From Chitinophagaceae bacterium (GTDB lineage: Bacteria; Bacteroidota; Bacteroidia; Chitinophagales; Chitinophagaceae): DNA of 64,000 bases. Shown in pieces: positions 9,870 to 18,008 of the stretch; within the stretch, counting starts at the first letter, position 1, and the number at the start of each line of letters is the position of its first letter. The stretch spans positions 790,149 to 854,148 of the forward strand of contig JAHBTK010000003.1 in the NCBI GenBank assembly GCA_019638625.1, written 5' to 3'. The notes under the pieces are model-generated. The model had not been told where the DNA came from and ran no database searches. It saw nothing but the letters and a program-made list of their open reading frames with translations. The position numbers were made by a program, and so were the translations under genes.

Positions 9870-10544
9870 CTATTCGATCCCCTCCCCGTTACTGTAAACC
9901 AACCCGTTGCTCAGCGCATATTTGATCAGTCCGAGGTTGGACCTCGCGCCGGTCTTTTCCTTCAGCGCGTATTTTATTTTCTCCACGGCGCTCAAGCTCA
10001 GGCCAAGTATATCCGCGATTTCTTTATTGCTTTTGTCCTCCCATAAAAGCTGCACTATTTCCAGGTCTGTTTTAGACAACGAGGGTAAAGGCAGGACAGG
10101 CGGTTTAACCTTTTGTATTTTCAGCAGCCGGAAAGCCTCCCTGTAAAAGTCGTTCCTGAACACTTCTTTGGTGGAGGCTGTTTCCAGGGCTTTTATCAAT
10201 TCATTATGGTCATCCGCTTTACTTATAAAAGCGTTAATTCCCATATCAAATAATTCGGCGATCTGCGCCTCGTTATGATACATGGACATGATCACCACCC
10301 CCGCGTCCGGTCTCAGCTTTACAATATCCGGCAACATCGTGCCCGCATTGATCTCCGGGGAATAAAGATCCAGCAAAAATACATCCACTTCAACAGGCTC
10401 CGTACCAAGCGTTCTCACCAGTTCCCTGCAATCCCTTTCATTTATTACCACCTCAAAGCCGGGCCGGCTGTCAATAAAGGCTGTTAGCGCCTGTCTTACA
10501 AGGCGATGATCATCTGTTAATGCAACCCGGATACGTTTCGGCAT
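9870..10544 (-). CDS. LuxR/NarL-type response regulator
   Basis: 224 aa. The receiver domain (about 1-125) has acidic residues TDDH, the phospho-acceptor Asp in VFLLDLYSPEI, the conserved Thr/Ser position VVIMSMYH and Lys in AFISKADDH. A C-terminal LuxR-type helix-turn-helix follows (about 155-215, SNKEIADILGLSLSAVEKIK). It is a two-component output that binds DNA when phosphorylated. No histidine kinase gene lies in the window. It is divergent from the peptide-secretion cluster. An inverted repeat at 10618-10629 sits midway between its own -7 box (10586-10593) and a rightward -7 box (10654-10661). The same repeat recurs at 10949, 11102 and 14081, so it is the likely local regulator (inference). 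Confidence 0.9.
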   Translation of the reverse strand: MPKRIRVALTDDHRLVRQALTAFIDSRPGFEVVINERDCRELVRTLGTEPVEVDVFLLDLYSPEINAGTMLPDIVKLRPDAGVVIMSMYHNEAQIAELFDMGINAFISKADDHNELIKALETASTKEVFRNDFYREAFRLLKIQKVKPPVLPLPSLSKTDLEIVQLLWEDKSNKEIADILGLSLSAVEKIKYALKEKTGARSNLGLIKYALSNGLVYSNGEGIE

Positions 10545-10585
10545 TTTCCATGTGTTTAAGGAATTAAGGATGTATCGAAAACGTT

Positions 10586-10661
10586 CAAATATAAGATTAA
10601 GGAAAATAAAAAAAAATGCGGTTAACCGTAATAATCAATTAAAAAGGAATAGGTAGGTTTG
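10586..10661. promoter_or_regulatory. Divergent promoters sharing a central operator (unit 1)
   Basis: The operator-like inverted repeat GCGGTTAACCGT lies at 10618-10629. Leftward -7 box TATATTTG is on the minus strand at 10586-10593, toward the response regulator. Rightward -7 box TAGGTTTG is at 10654-10661. Both -7 boxes begin about 30 bases from the centre of the repeat, so one bound regulator could control both directions. A 6-bp stem with a 4-base loop (CGGCTG/CAGCCG, 10662-10677) follows the rightward box. Confidence 0.6.
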
Positions 10662-10948
10662 CGGCTGAGAGCAGCCGTTACTACATGAATTACACCCGGA
10701 GGGTTCCGATAATTGCGGGATATTTGATTTTTATCGTTGATTATTGCTTCTTTGCGCTCCACAAGGCAGCAAAGGTCCGACGTGCCATCAGGGAATACAT
10801 TGTGTATCCCTGGTGCCCTCGTGCCCTGCGGTTCGTTTTTTTTGGGACGCAAAGATATTTACGCATAAGCAGGTCCGTGGATCCCGGAAAAGCGTGCAAC
10901 CTCCCCATCTTACATCCGGCCGGTCATTGGCGAGACACCCGGGGTTTT

Positions 10949-10992
10949 ACGGTACACTGTAACAGTAATATGAAAAGAAGCACTTAAGGTAG
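10949..10992 (+). promoter_or_regulatory. Operator-promoter unit 2
   Basis: Degenerate inverted repeat ACGGTACACTGT at 10949-10960 with a -7-like box TAAGGTAG at 10985-10992. The distance from repeat centre to the box is the same 30.5 bases as in the other three units. The segment 10946-11010 is about three-quarters identical to 14078-14142 (unit 4). No gene is evident directly downstream. Confidence 0.45.
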
Positions 10993-11101
10993 TCGTGAAA
11001 AGCGGGAAACTATACAACAGGAGTACCGGAGAAAGCATTATAGTGTTCTATAGAAGAGGTACATTGTCCCCCAAGATAAATTTTGAAATACCCTAAAAAA
11101 T

Positions 11102-11145
11102 GCGGTTAACCGTAACAAAATATTGAAAAAGAATATTTAGGTTTA
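11102..11145 (+). promoter_or_regulatory. Operator-promoter unit 3, upstream of the peptide gene
   Basis: Inverted repeat GCGGTTAACCGT at 11102-11113, identical to unit 1, with -7 box TAGGTTTA at 11138-11145. If used, it would give the precursor peptide gene at 11544 an untranslated leader of about 390 bases. Confidence 0.55.
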
Positions 11146-11543
11146 CATCAATAATAGTATCATCCCACCCGTATTTTGAAAGAGACTCGGTAATAATAGA
11201 ACAGTTGAAAGTGATATGCTGTCTGCAAAGCCACCCCGTTACCCCCGAATGAGTTGTAAATAAATGCTTTTCACTGCATAAGTAGAAAATTACTCTTTGA
11301 ATGATTGTAAGTTACTACCTGACCGTTGCTGAACGCAGCGTATAAAATATTCAGTAGCTACGAGTTGCGGGATATTAGCCTTGTTGACCCAAAGAAAAAA
11401 TAAGGAGGTGGTGGCGCTGATCCATTGCGCAAAATCAGCAACAGGATTGTCGAAAGATATGAGGGAGTAAATACTGTATGCCCTGCCCGGAAGTACAACG
11501 GGCTCAAGACGAGAATTTTATATTAAAGCTTAAATTTTACAAA

Positions 11544-11714
11544 ATGGAAAAATTAGAATTAAATCAAATGGAGAAAATCCACGGGGGAGATCCTTGTTTA
11601 TGGGCAGGCGTAGAAGCCGTGGCTACTGGTGTTGTAGGTGTTCTTAGTGGCGGTTGGGGCCTAATATTATACCCTTTTGCGCTAAAAAGGGTGATTGACG
11701 CATGTGATTTATAA
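11544..11714 (+). CDS. Double-glycine leader peptide precursor (bacteriocin-like)
   Basis: 56 aa. Leader MEKLELNQMEKIHGG fits the double-glycine leader consensus: Leu at -12, hydrophobic Met at -7, Ile at -4 and Gly-Gly at -2/-1. Cleavage after GG releases a 41-residue core, Gly-rich and hydrophobic (VATGVVGVLSGGWGLILYPF), with only two cysteines, at core positions 3 and 39, which could close a disulfide. The cluster also encodes a C39-peptidase ABC exporter (15372) that would cut and export such a leader, and a thioredoxin-like protein (14839) that could handle the disulfide. Antibacterial activity is inferred from this context; a signalling peptide is the alternative. The ATG at 11544 is chosen because the longer frame adds a non-leader-like extension. 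Confidence 0.72.
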   Translation: MEKLELNQMEKIHGGDPCLWAGVEAVATGVVGVLSGGWGLILYPFALKRVIDACDL

Positions 11715-11722
11715 ACATAATG

Positions 11723-11767
11723 GAAGTAATAGTACAAACAGGATAAACCTGACAGTACTATTACTTC
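11723..11767 (+). terminator. Perfect 13-bp hairpin after the peptide gene
   Basis: GAAGTAATAGTAC at 11723-11735 is exactly complementary to 11755-11767, enclosing a 19-base loop that can itself fold (CAGG/CCTG). There is no long T-run after it. It may be a partial terminator or an mRNA-stabilising element that raises peptide message over that of the downstream ABC genes. Confidence 0.5.
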
Positions 11768-11856
11768 TCCACTTCTCACTAAGATAAGGACGATTAGTTA
11801 AACTATTTTATAAAAGTCTATGATCGTAAATGTCGATATATTAAAGATTACAGCAG

Positions 11857-13260
11857 ATGGTATTAATACATATTTTGAAAACAAGAGGAATACACTATTT
11901 AAAAAAGAAATTGAGGGTTGATGTTCTGATAGCTATATTGGTGGTGTTTCTTGCATTTTTATTAATTCAGATGATGGAACGCTTATTTCATATACCAACT
12001 GGTAATTCAACATTTGGTTTTTGGTTAGTTTCTGTGTTTGCTTTAGTAAGCTTAGTTTTTAGATTATTTCTTGAAGGGAATGCTACTTCAGAGTATTTTA
12101 CCTACAGAAAGATAGGGCTTTCAAACAAAAAAATTGCAAAAATCTTCTTGATAGTTACGCAAATCAATACCCATAATTTATGTTTTTTTCTTTTGGGAGT
12201 TGGACTTATCTGGAAATGGCAATCTCCATGGCTATTTTCATTACTTTTTATTCTTGTGCTTTGTACTAATATTATAGATAAACTTGTTAAACAGCTATAT
12301 ATAAAGTACGATATCGTTGGATTTGCATACTGTACCCTTCTTGCAGGCTTATTCGTTTTAACGCTTAATGTTAACAATTTCAATAAAATTGTATCATTGT
12401 TTTCTCCTACAGAAATACTTTTGTTGGTGTTAATGGTCTTTCTCCTACTTAATTTCATAGGTTATAAAGTAGTCAAGTATACATTTGACTACGAGTATTC
12501 TGGAATTAAAAAAAGTGAATTATGGATCGCCAGGGAGCTGACTAACAAATTGACTTATGCATGGATACAAGTTACTACTCTCCTTCTACTAAGGGTTCCA
12601 AGAATAAAAGGCTTATGGATAGGCTTTTTCTTTTTGTTAATTGCCTATGGTAGCGTTCAGTTTAGAGGTGATCAGTCAGCATCAATGTTAAACTTTCTTC
12701 AGACATTTATATATATGGTATTTTTAACCGCCTTTTATGGTCAAAAATTTTTGTCTTGGGATAGCAGTTACATATCTTTTGTCTTATCAAACTCTGATTC
12801 ATCAGGATTATACGATTATATAAAATCCAAGTATTATACTTTGTGTATATTGACTACAATAAGCTATTTATTTATTTTTTTAATTACTTTTTTTTCAAAC
12901 GCCACAAACGAAATACTAATAGAAGTTAGTGTATTATATTTATATTGTTTGTCTTCTTTGCCGATATTGTTTATAATTATTGGAACAAGAAATAAACTCA
13001 AAATTGATCTAAAACAAAAATCAATGATGGCACATTGGAGAGATGGCTCGTCTATTCCTAGCTTATCCTTTTTCCTATATTATGGAATTTCATCGGCACT
13101 TTATATGTTATTCTACATTTTCGATTTAGTTATTTTCTATTACTATCTATTAGTATTCGTATCACTACTGTTGATTCTTTTTCATTTAAAAATAATAAGA
13201 TATATAGGCAGACAGATGGAAGCTAAAAAGAAAGAAATTTATTACCGGTTTAACTACTGA
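11857..13260 (+). CDS. Multi-pass membrane protein, probable ABC-2 type permease
   Basis: 467 aa, AT-rich codons. About ten hydrophobic segments are visible (for example DVLIAILVVFLAFLLIQMM, FGFWLVSVFALVSLVF, LLLVLMVFLLLNFIGY, YYLLVFVSLLLILFHL), with a basic N-terminus. No sequence motif names the family. The ABC ATPase gene begins 4 bases downstream and the pair lies between the peptide precursor and its processing exporter, so it most likely forms the membrane half of an exporter, either for self-immunity or peptide transport. This assignment rests on context. Confidence 0.6.
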   Translation: MVLIHILKTRGIHYLKKKLRVDVLIAILVVFLAFLLIQMMERLFHIPTGNSTFGFWLVSVFALVSLVFRLFLEGNATSEYFTYRKIGLSNKKIAKIFLIVTQINTHNLCFFLLGVGLIWKWQSPWLFSLLFILVLCTNIIDKLVKQLYIKYDIVGFAYCTLLAGLFVLTLNVNNFNKIVSLFSPTEILLLVLMVFLLLNFIGYKVVKYTFDYEYSGIKKSELWIARELTNKLTYAWIQVTTLLLLRVPRIKGLWIGFFFLLIAYGSVQFRGDQSASMLNFLQTFIYMVFLTAFYGQKFLSWDSSYISFVLSNSDSSGLYDYIKSKYYTLCILTTISYLFIFLITFFSNATNEILIEVSVLYLYCLSSLPILFIIIGTRNKLKIDLKQKSMMAHWRDGSSIPSLSFFLYYGISSALYMLFYIFDLVIFYYYLLVFVSLLLILFHLKIIRYIGRQMEAKKKEIYYRFNY

Positions 13261-13264
13261 TGAA

Positions 13265-13960
13265 ATGATAAAAATCACAAACCTTAAAAAATATTTTGGG
13301 AATACATTAGCGCTAGACATTCCATCACTTCACCTTTCTTGTACTGGCATTATTTCCCTTTTTGGTAATAACGGTGCGGGGAAGACAACATTCCTTAGGA
13401 TTGTTGCGGATCTTTTAAAACCGAACTCAGGAGTTGTCGAATACTTTTCAAATGAAAAATTTAACCCAACAAAAGTAGCCTCTTATCTCGATGAATCATT
13501 TCTGATAGAATATTTGACTGTGGAAGAGTATTGTCAACTTGTTATACTGATAAATAAACTTGATAAGAGCAACTTTATTGATCGATTAAACCAATGCATC
13601 TCATTTTTCAATTATGAAAAGTATAAACGCTCTTTGCTCTCCGAACTCTCAACCGGTAACAGAAATAAAGTGGGTATATTATCTGCTATTTTGCAGAACA
13701 AACCCATAACACTATTAGATGAGCCATTTGCAAATATTGATCCCACATCTCAATTAGTGTTATGCAAAATCCTGGAAGAGATGAAACAGTACGACAGGAT
13801 TGTTGTATTATCAAGCCATAGTATTGAAACATTGTTGCCAATCTCTGAAAGAGTATTGTTATTAGACAATGGAAAAATAATTTCAAATCTGGGACCTGGT
13901 GAAAATAGGTTAAGTATCATACACGAGTTTTTTAGATCGGGATTAATAAGAGCTTGTTAA
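13265..13960 (+). CDS. ABC transporter ATP-binding protein
   Basis: 231 aa. Walker A FGNNGAGKTTFLRI, a signature helix in the variant form LSTGNRNKVGIL (instead of LSGGQ), Walker B ITLLDEPFANIDP and the H-loop VLSSHSIETL are all present, so it should hydrolyse ATP. It starts 4 bases after the permease-like gene and is presumably its partner. ABC pairs of this kind in peptide clusters often give immunity or act as a second exporter; which one applies here is not shown by the sequence. Confidence 0.9.
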   Translation: MIKITNLKKYFGNTLALDIPSLHLSCTGIISLFGNNGAGKTTFLRIVADLLKPNSGVVEYFSNEKFNPTKVASYLDESFLIEYLTVEEYCQLVILINKLDKSNFIDRLNQCISFFNYEKYKRSLLSELSTGNRNKVGILSAILQNKPITLLDEPFANIDPTSQLVLCKILEEMKQYDRIVVLSSHSIETLLPISERVLLLDNGKIISNLGPGENRLSIIHEFFRSGLIRAC

Positions 13961-14080
13961 CGTATTCAATAGGCCGTTGAACCTATGGGAGCATTAAAAA
14001 AAACGAGTGTTTGCATTATAATAAATTGTTTTCAGAAGTCTGCTATCGATCCAGCCAAAACCAAAAAAACAGAAAATTTT

Positions 14081-14124
14081 ACGGTAACCCGTAACAATCA
14101 TATGAAAAGACGCGCTTAAGTTAG
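14081..14124 (+). promoter_or_regulatory. Operator-promoter unit 4, upstream of the export operon
   Basis: Imperfect inverted repeat ACGGTAACCCGT at 14081-14092 and -7-like box TAAGTTAG at 14117-14124, again with 30.5 bases from repeat centre to box. It lies about 50 bases before the start of the 14175-17549 operon, which makes it the best-supported target of the regulator. Confidence 0.55.
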
Positions 14125-14174
14125 CATTTCAAAAGCAGAAAATCATCCGACAGGAATGCTTTTTATAATAATAC

Positions 14175-14834
14175 ATGCGAAAACCTATGCATTCAATAAC
14201 CGAATTACATATAAATAAACTACTTTTTTTATTGCTGGTTCTTTTTACTGTTTCGCTTGGATATTTAATGAAAGAATTATTGGATACAGATAAATTAGTT
14301 TACACCTTTCTTCTTGAAAGGGTATCGGTAGATCAGTTTGATGAAATGATGAGTAGAAAAAAAAGTATGAATTGGCTTGGCTTGGTGATAACCCCAGCAT
14401 TACTGTTTGTTAAAATCAGCATAATGAGTGCGGTACTTTGGACCGGCTGCTTCTTTTTCGATAAAAGGATAAGTTATAAATCACTCTTTAATATAGCCGT
14501 AAAAGCAGAGTTTATCTTCTTGCTTGTCATAATAGTTAAAATCATCTGGTTTTATTTCTTTTTTACCGAATACAGTTTTGAAGATATTCAGTATTTCTAT
14601 CCGTTATCTGTGTTGAATATAGTTGGATATGAGAGACTGGAGCCCTGGTATATCTATCCGTTGCAGGTGTTAAATTTATTTGAGTTTATTTATTGGATGC
14701 TGCTGATCTATTTGCTTGCAAAAGAGCTAAACATTAAACCGGATAAAGTTTTCAATATTGTTGCGGGAAGCTATGGAGTCGGGCTTTTGATTTGGGTAAT
14801 AGCAGTTATGTTCTTCACTATAAATTTTAGCTGA
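14175..14834 (+). CDS. Integral membrane protein of the peptide-export operon
   Basis: 219 aa with about five membrane segments (KLLFLLLVLFTVSLGYLM, FVKISIMSAVLWTGCFFF, AEFIFLLVIIVKIIWFYFFF, FIYWMLLIYLLA, VGLLIWVIAVMFFTI). No known domain recognised. An in-frame ATG 12 bases on (14187) is an alternative start. It is 4 bases from the thioredoxin-like gene and heads an operon with the C39 exporter, so it is probably an accessory to maturation, disulfide handling or immunity. Function unknown. Confidence 0.7.
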   Translation: MRKPMHSITELHINKLLFLLLVLFTVSLGYLMKELLDTDKLVYTFLLERVSVDQFDEMMSRKKSMNWLGLVITPALLFVKISIMSAVLWTGCFFFDKRISYKSLFNIAVKAEFIFLLVIIVKIIWFYFFFTEYSFEDIQYFYPLSVLNIVGYERLEPWYIYPLQVLNLFEFIYWMLLIYLLAKELNIKPDKVFNIVAGSYGVGLLIWVIAVMFFTINFS

Positions 14835-14838
14835 TTCT

Positions 14839-15357
14839 ATGAAAACGATCATTAAGACAGGTACTATCATTTTAATTGTAAGTATACTCCTGACCCTGGG
14901 CTATATGCTCATTTCTACGGCACAACGGAAAAAGAATATTTCAAATGCGATCCAGACAATACCTGATTTTATTGCAACAGATCTGAATGGAAACCCCTTT
15001 TCCCAATCCGATCTAAGAAAAAATATACCAGTGATCTTTACATATTTTAATTCCGGTTGTGATTTCTGCCAGCGCGAAGCGAAGGATATAAGGGAAAATA
15101 TCCGGTTATTTAACAATGTCCAGCTATTATTTTTGTCTACAGAGTTGCCGGACGTGATCGGGGATTTTGCCCAGGCTTACGATCTTGCAGATTATAGCAA
15201 TATTATTTTTCTGCATGATGCGAACAATAAAGTTGCGAACCAATTCGGCATATCTGTCATTCCAACAACCCTTATTTACGGTAAAGACTTACAACTTCTC
15301 AGGAAATATAAAGGCCAAATTAAAGCAGTGCATATCATTAAAGAACTACGGCTATAA
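14839..15357 (+). CDS. Membrane-anchored thioredoxin-like (TlpA/AhpC-type) protein
   Basis: 172 aa. One N-terminal membrane anchor (IILIVSILLTLGYMLIST), then a thioredoxin fold facing the periplasm. The redox motif is CDFC in FTYFNSGCDFCQREA, and the cis-Pro loop is seen in SVIPTTLIYG. It is predicted to reduce or form disulfides outside the cytoplasm. The precursor peptide at 11544 has exactly two core cysteines and the next gene is the C39 exporter, so disulfide handling of the exported peptide is a reasonable inference. It could also be a general TlpA-like protein. Confidence 0.82.
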   Translation: MKTIIKTGTIILIVSILLTLGYMLISTAQRKKNISNAIQTIPDFIATDLNGNPFSQSDLRKNIPVIFTYFNSGCDFCQREAKDIRENIRLFNNVQLLFLSTELPDVIGDFAQAYDLADYSNIIFLHDANNKVANQFGISVIPTTLIYGKDLQLLRKYKGQIKAVHIIKELRL

Positions 15358-15371
15358 TTAATTTCCGGACT

Positions 15372-17549
15372 ATGACTGAAAAACACCTTCATAAGATCAT
15401 CATCCTGCAGCACGACCAAGCTGATTGCGGCGTTGCCTGCCTCTTATCTATCGTCCGGTATTATAAAGGGGGTAACTCCCTGGAAAGATTGCGAAAGCTA
15501 AGCGGTACCGGTATACGGGGAACCACCCTGCTGGGCCTGTACCAGGCAGCCAACAGCATCGGCTTTGCCGCCGAAGGCTGCACGGCGAATATAGAGGCGT
15601 TGAAAACCCACCCCTCCCCGGTGATCCTGCATGTTACGATGCACGATACATTGCACCACTATATTGTATGTTTCGGTACCCGGCAGGATAAAAACGGGCA
15701 GCTTATATTTATCATTGGTGATCCTGCAAAGGGTATTGTGTATATGACCACGGAAGAATTGGATGATGTATGGAAATCCAGATCCTGTCTTACGCTGGAA
15801 CCCAATGAACATTTTGTAACAGCAAAGGAAACAACAGCCGCAAAGCGAAAATGGATCGTCTGCCTGGTAAAAGAAGATTATCCCCTCCTGCTGATGGCCA
15901 TGTGTATGGGAGTTGCTATTGCCGGCCTCGGACTTACCATGGCCATTTTTTCGCAGAAGCTGATTGATGAAATACTGCCCCAAAAGAATTTTGAAAAGCT
16001 GTATGTGGGCATTATATTGGTTTTGCTGATGCTGCTGGCTAAAGAGGGATTAGCCGCGTTAAGGCAGTATTTCCTGGTGCGGCAGTCAAAGGATTTTAAT
16101 ATTCGCATCATTGATTTTTTCTATCGTCATCTTTTGCATTTGCCCAAGCCTTTTTTCGATACACGAAAGATCGGAGAGCTTACAGCCCGGCTGAATGACA
16201 CATCCCGAATTCAGCGCATCATCAGCCAGTTAGCCGGCAACTCTATTATTGAACTATTGGTGGTAATAGTCAGCATTATTTTCCTGATCTCCTATTCAGT
16301 ACAGATAGGTATTGCGGTTACCATCATTATTCCCTTGCTGTATTTTTTAGTGTATCGCTACAACAAGGCCATTATAGACGGACAGAAAGCCGTTATGACA
16401 AATTATGCCCTTACCGAAGCCAATTATATCTCCACCCTGCAAGGCATAGAGCCTGTGAAAAACCAGAACAAGCAGGAGCTGTTTTCAGTTGCCAACAGCA
16501 GTATCTATAAAAGGTACCAGGACTCCGTCTTCAGCCTGGGTAAAATACAGATCCGGCTTGGCTTCTGGGCTAACAGCTTCTCTGTATTTTTCTTATCAGG
16601 CGTGCTGTTATACGGCAGCTCCCGGGTGTTGAATGATCATCTTACTATCGGAGGGCTTATTGCCATATTGTCTGTATGCGGCACCCTGCTGCCCGGCGTA
16701 GCCAGCCTGGCATTGCTGAGCATTCCCGTTAATGAAGCTAAAATAGCATTTGACAGGATGTTCGAATTCACCGCAGCTGAACCTGAAAAAGACAGCGAAA
16801 CGATGCTGCCTCTTCCTGTACTTGAATCCCTGAAAGCAGAAACCCTTTCCTTCCGGTTTGCCGGTAAAAAAAGACTGTTACAGGATATTTCCTTCGAGGT
16901 TTTGAAAGGAGAGATCATCGCGATCATGGGTGAGAACGGATGCGGAAAATCCACGCTCACGCAGATATTACAAAGACACTATTATCCTGAAGACGGGGAT
17001 ATACTCATCAACAACCGGCCACTTTCGTCGTTCTGTTTAGCGGACTGGCGGGACATTTGCACGGTGGTTCCGCAAAACATCCACATATTCAATAGTACGG
17101 TGCTCGAAAATATCGCATACGAAAAAGCCGCTTCACAGCCGCAGGATGTTATCCGTTTTCTGAATGAAGCCGGATTTGGCTTTTTTATGGATAGCCTGCC
17201 CCAATCTGTAATGACACTGGTGGGGGAAGAAGGCATCAACCTTTCAGGAGGGCAAAAGCAAATGATAGCTTTGGCAAGAGCTTTATACAGCAATCCCCAA
17301 TTACTGATACTGGATGAAGCGACGTCGGCAATGGACAGGGAAGGCGAGCATTTCGTATTACGTTTGCTGAACCGGCTAAAACCGGAAATGGCTATCATAT
17401 ACATCAGCCATCGCCTGCATGTGCTGAAAAATCTTTGCGACAGGATATACATACTGGAGGACGGTACCATCACCGCCGCCGGAAGCCACCATCAATTGCT
17501 GGAAACAAAAAACCTGTACAGTAGCTACTGGGCAGACCTGGTTTGCTGA
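15372..17549 (+). CDS. C39-peptidase ABC exporter for double-glycine peptides
   Basis: 725 aa, three parts. Residues 1-140 are a C39 cysteine peptidase: catalytic Cys19 in QHDQADCGVACLLS, His in LHHYIVCFG and Asp in IIGDPAKGI. Residues about 165-445 are a six-helix ABC membrane domain. The C-terminal ABC ATPase has Walker A MGENGCGKSTL, signature LSGGQKQMIALA, Walker B LLILDEATSAMD and H-loop YISHRLH. It cleaves GG leaders in the cytoplasm and exports the core across the inner membrane. All catalytic residues are intact. Its composition is more GC-rich than the preceding ABC pair, which suggests a separate origin. It is the last gene of the operon driven by unit 4. Confidence 0.93.
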   Translation: MTEKHLHKIIILQHDQADCGVACLLSIVRYYKGGNSLERLRKLSGTGIRGTTLLGLYQAANSIGFAAEGCTANIEALKTHPSPVILHVTMHDTLHHYIVCFGTRQDKNGQLIFIIGDPAKGIVYMTTEELDDVWKSRSCLTLEPNEHFVTAKETTAAKRKWIVCLVKEDYPLLLMAMCMGVAIAGLGLTMAIFSQKLIDEILPQKNFEKLYVGIILVLLMLLAKEGLAALRQYFLVRQSKDFNIRIIDFFYRHLLHLPKPFFDTRKIGELTARLNDTSRIQRIISQLAGNSIIELLVVIVSIIFLISYSVQIGIAVTIIIPLLYFLVYRYNKAIIDGQKAVMTNYALTEANYISTLQGIEPVKNQNKQELFSVANSSIYKRYQDSVFSLGKIQIRLGFWANSFSVFFLSGVLLYGSSRVLNDHLTIGGLIAILSVCGTLLPGVASLALLSIPVNEAKIAFDRMFEFTAAEPEKDSETMLPLPVLESLKAETLSFRFAGKKRLLQDISFEVLKGEIIAIMGENGCGKSTLTQILQRHYYPEDGDILINNRPLSSFCLADWRDICTVVPQNIHIFNSTVLENIAYEKAASQPQDVIRFLNEAGFGFFMDSLPQSVMTLVGEEGINLSGGQKQMIALARALYSNPQLLILDEATSAMDREGEHFVLRLLNRLKPEMAIIYISHRLHVLKNLCDRIYILEDGTITAAGSHHQLLETKNLYSSYWADLVC

Positions 17550-17595
17550 AGAGATATCCTGCCCAATAAACTGGTGGGTCCGGTGCTTGCTTTTT

Positions 17596-17635
17596 CCCCT
17601 TCCAGGCGCAAGCGTTTCGCTTGTACCGCACACGA
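17596..17635 (+). repeat. Repeat family C, copy 1
   Basis: CCCCTTCCAGGCGCAAGCG, then TTTCGCTTGTACC. It holds a perfect CAAGCG-TTT-CGCTTG hairpin. A diverged second copy lies at 22492-22530. Both sit just after the end of a gene unit in the accessory region. Confidence 0.5.
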
Positions 17636-17769
17636 CACTGTTCTATTGTGAATAGAAAATGGTCTTGTTACAGAACCATTCAGATAGGCTTACCATCCAC
17701 TTCACAGACGAGTCTCCCACAAGGGCCTCGGCGTAAGCTTATGTTTGTTCAGATAAAAAGAATACGACG

Positions 17770-17832
17770 GTATTACTTATTCTGCAATATCAGCAAGTGT
17801 AAATTTTCTGGAAAGTTCTACCAAACCTGCGC
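17770..17832 (+). repeat. Repeat family B, partial copy
   Basis: The segment matches the 3' halves of 18901-19009 and 31116-31222. Shared landmarks are a TTATT...TGCAAT hairpin remnant, GTAAATTTTC and CCAAACCTGCGC. The 5' half has decayed. Confidence 0.5.
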
Positions 17833-17836
17833 TGGT

Positions 17837-17920
17837 GGGCAAACAGGGCAAATATCATCAACTGAAGTCGAAAGACTGAATAAATATCTGAGCAACTACG
17901 AAAAGAAAAGGCGAAAGTAA
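17837..17920 (+). pseudogene. C-terminal fragment of a paralogue of the 19813-20277 gene
   Basis: The 27 codons before the stop read GQTGQISSTEVERLNKYLSN and then YEKKRRK, nearly the same as the end of the 154-aa protein at 19813-20277 (TGRISLDEVERLNNYLNN, then YEKKRQK). Upstream of it is repeat family B sequence instead of the rest of the gene, so only the tail survives. The bases following both stops are also related, so a whole unit was duplicated and one copy decayed. Confidence 0.7.
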
Positions 17921-18008
17921 AGTCCGATAGCCAGCATAATAGAAAGGAAGACGAAAGAAAGAGATTTTAGCATATTTTTGAGCTAGTGGCAATTATTCGA
18001 CAAAATCT

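Larger units (their letters stand above)
10662..11543 (+). other. Long leader region without a convincing gene, holding units 2 and 3
   Basis: Nearly 900 bases between the response-regulator promoter and the peptide gene. Short frames here (for example 10685-10987) lack any recognisable domain and I do not support them. Visible structure: the hairpin at 10662-10677, an imperfect hairpin around AGGGAATACA...TGTATCCCT near 10789-10813, and two further operator-promoter units (10949-10992, 11102-11145). The stretch may encode regulatory RNA or be the remains of a lost peptide gene. Confidence 0.35.

Noticed and set aside
10970..10986. Tiny frames ATGAAAAGA..TAA here and at 14102 as leader peptides
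   Set aside because: They overlap the -7 boxes of operator-promoter units 2 and 4, so they would not be in the transcripts.
10685..10987. 100-aa frame after unit 1
   Set aside because: No domain, no sensible composition in its second half and it runs through the operator of unit 2.
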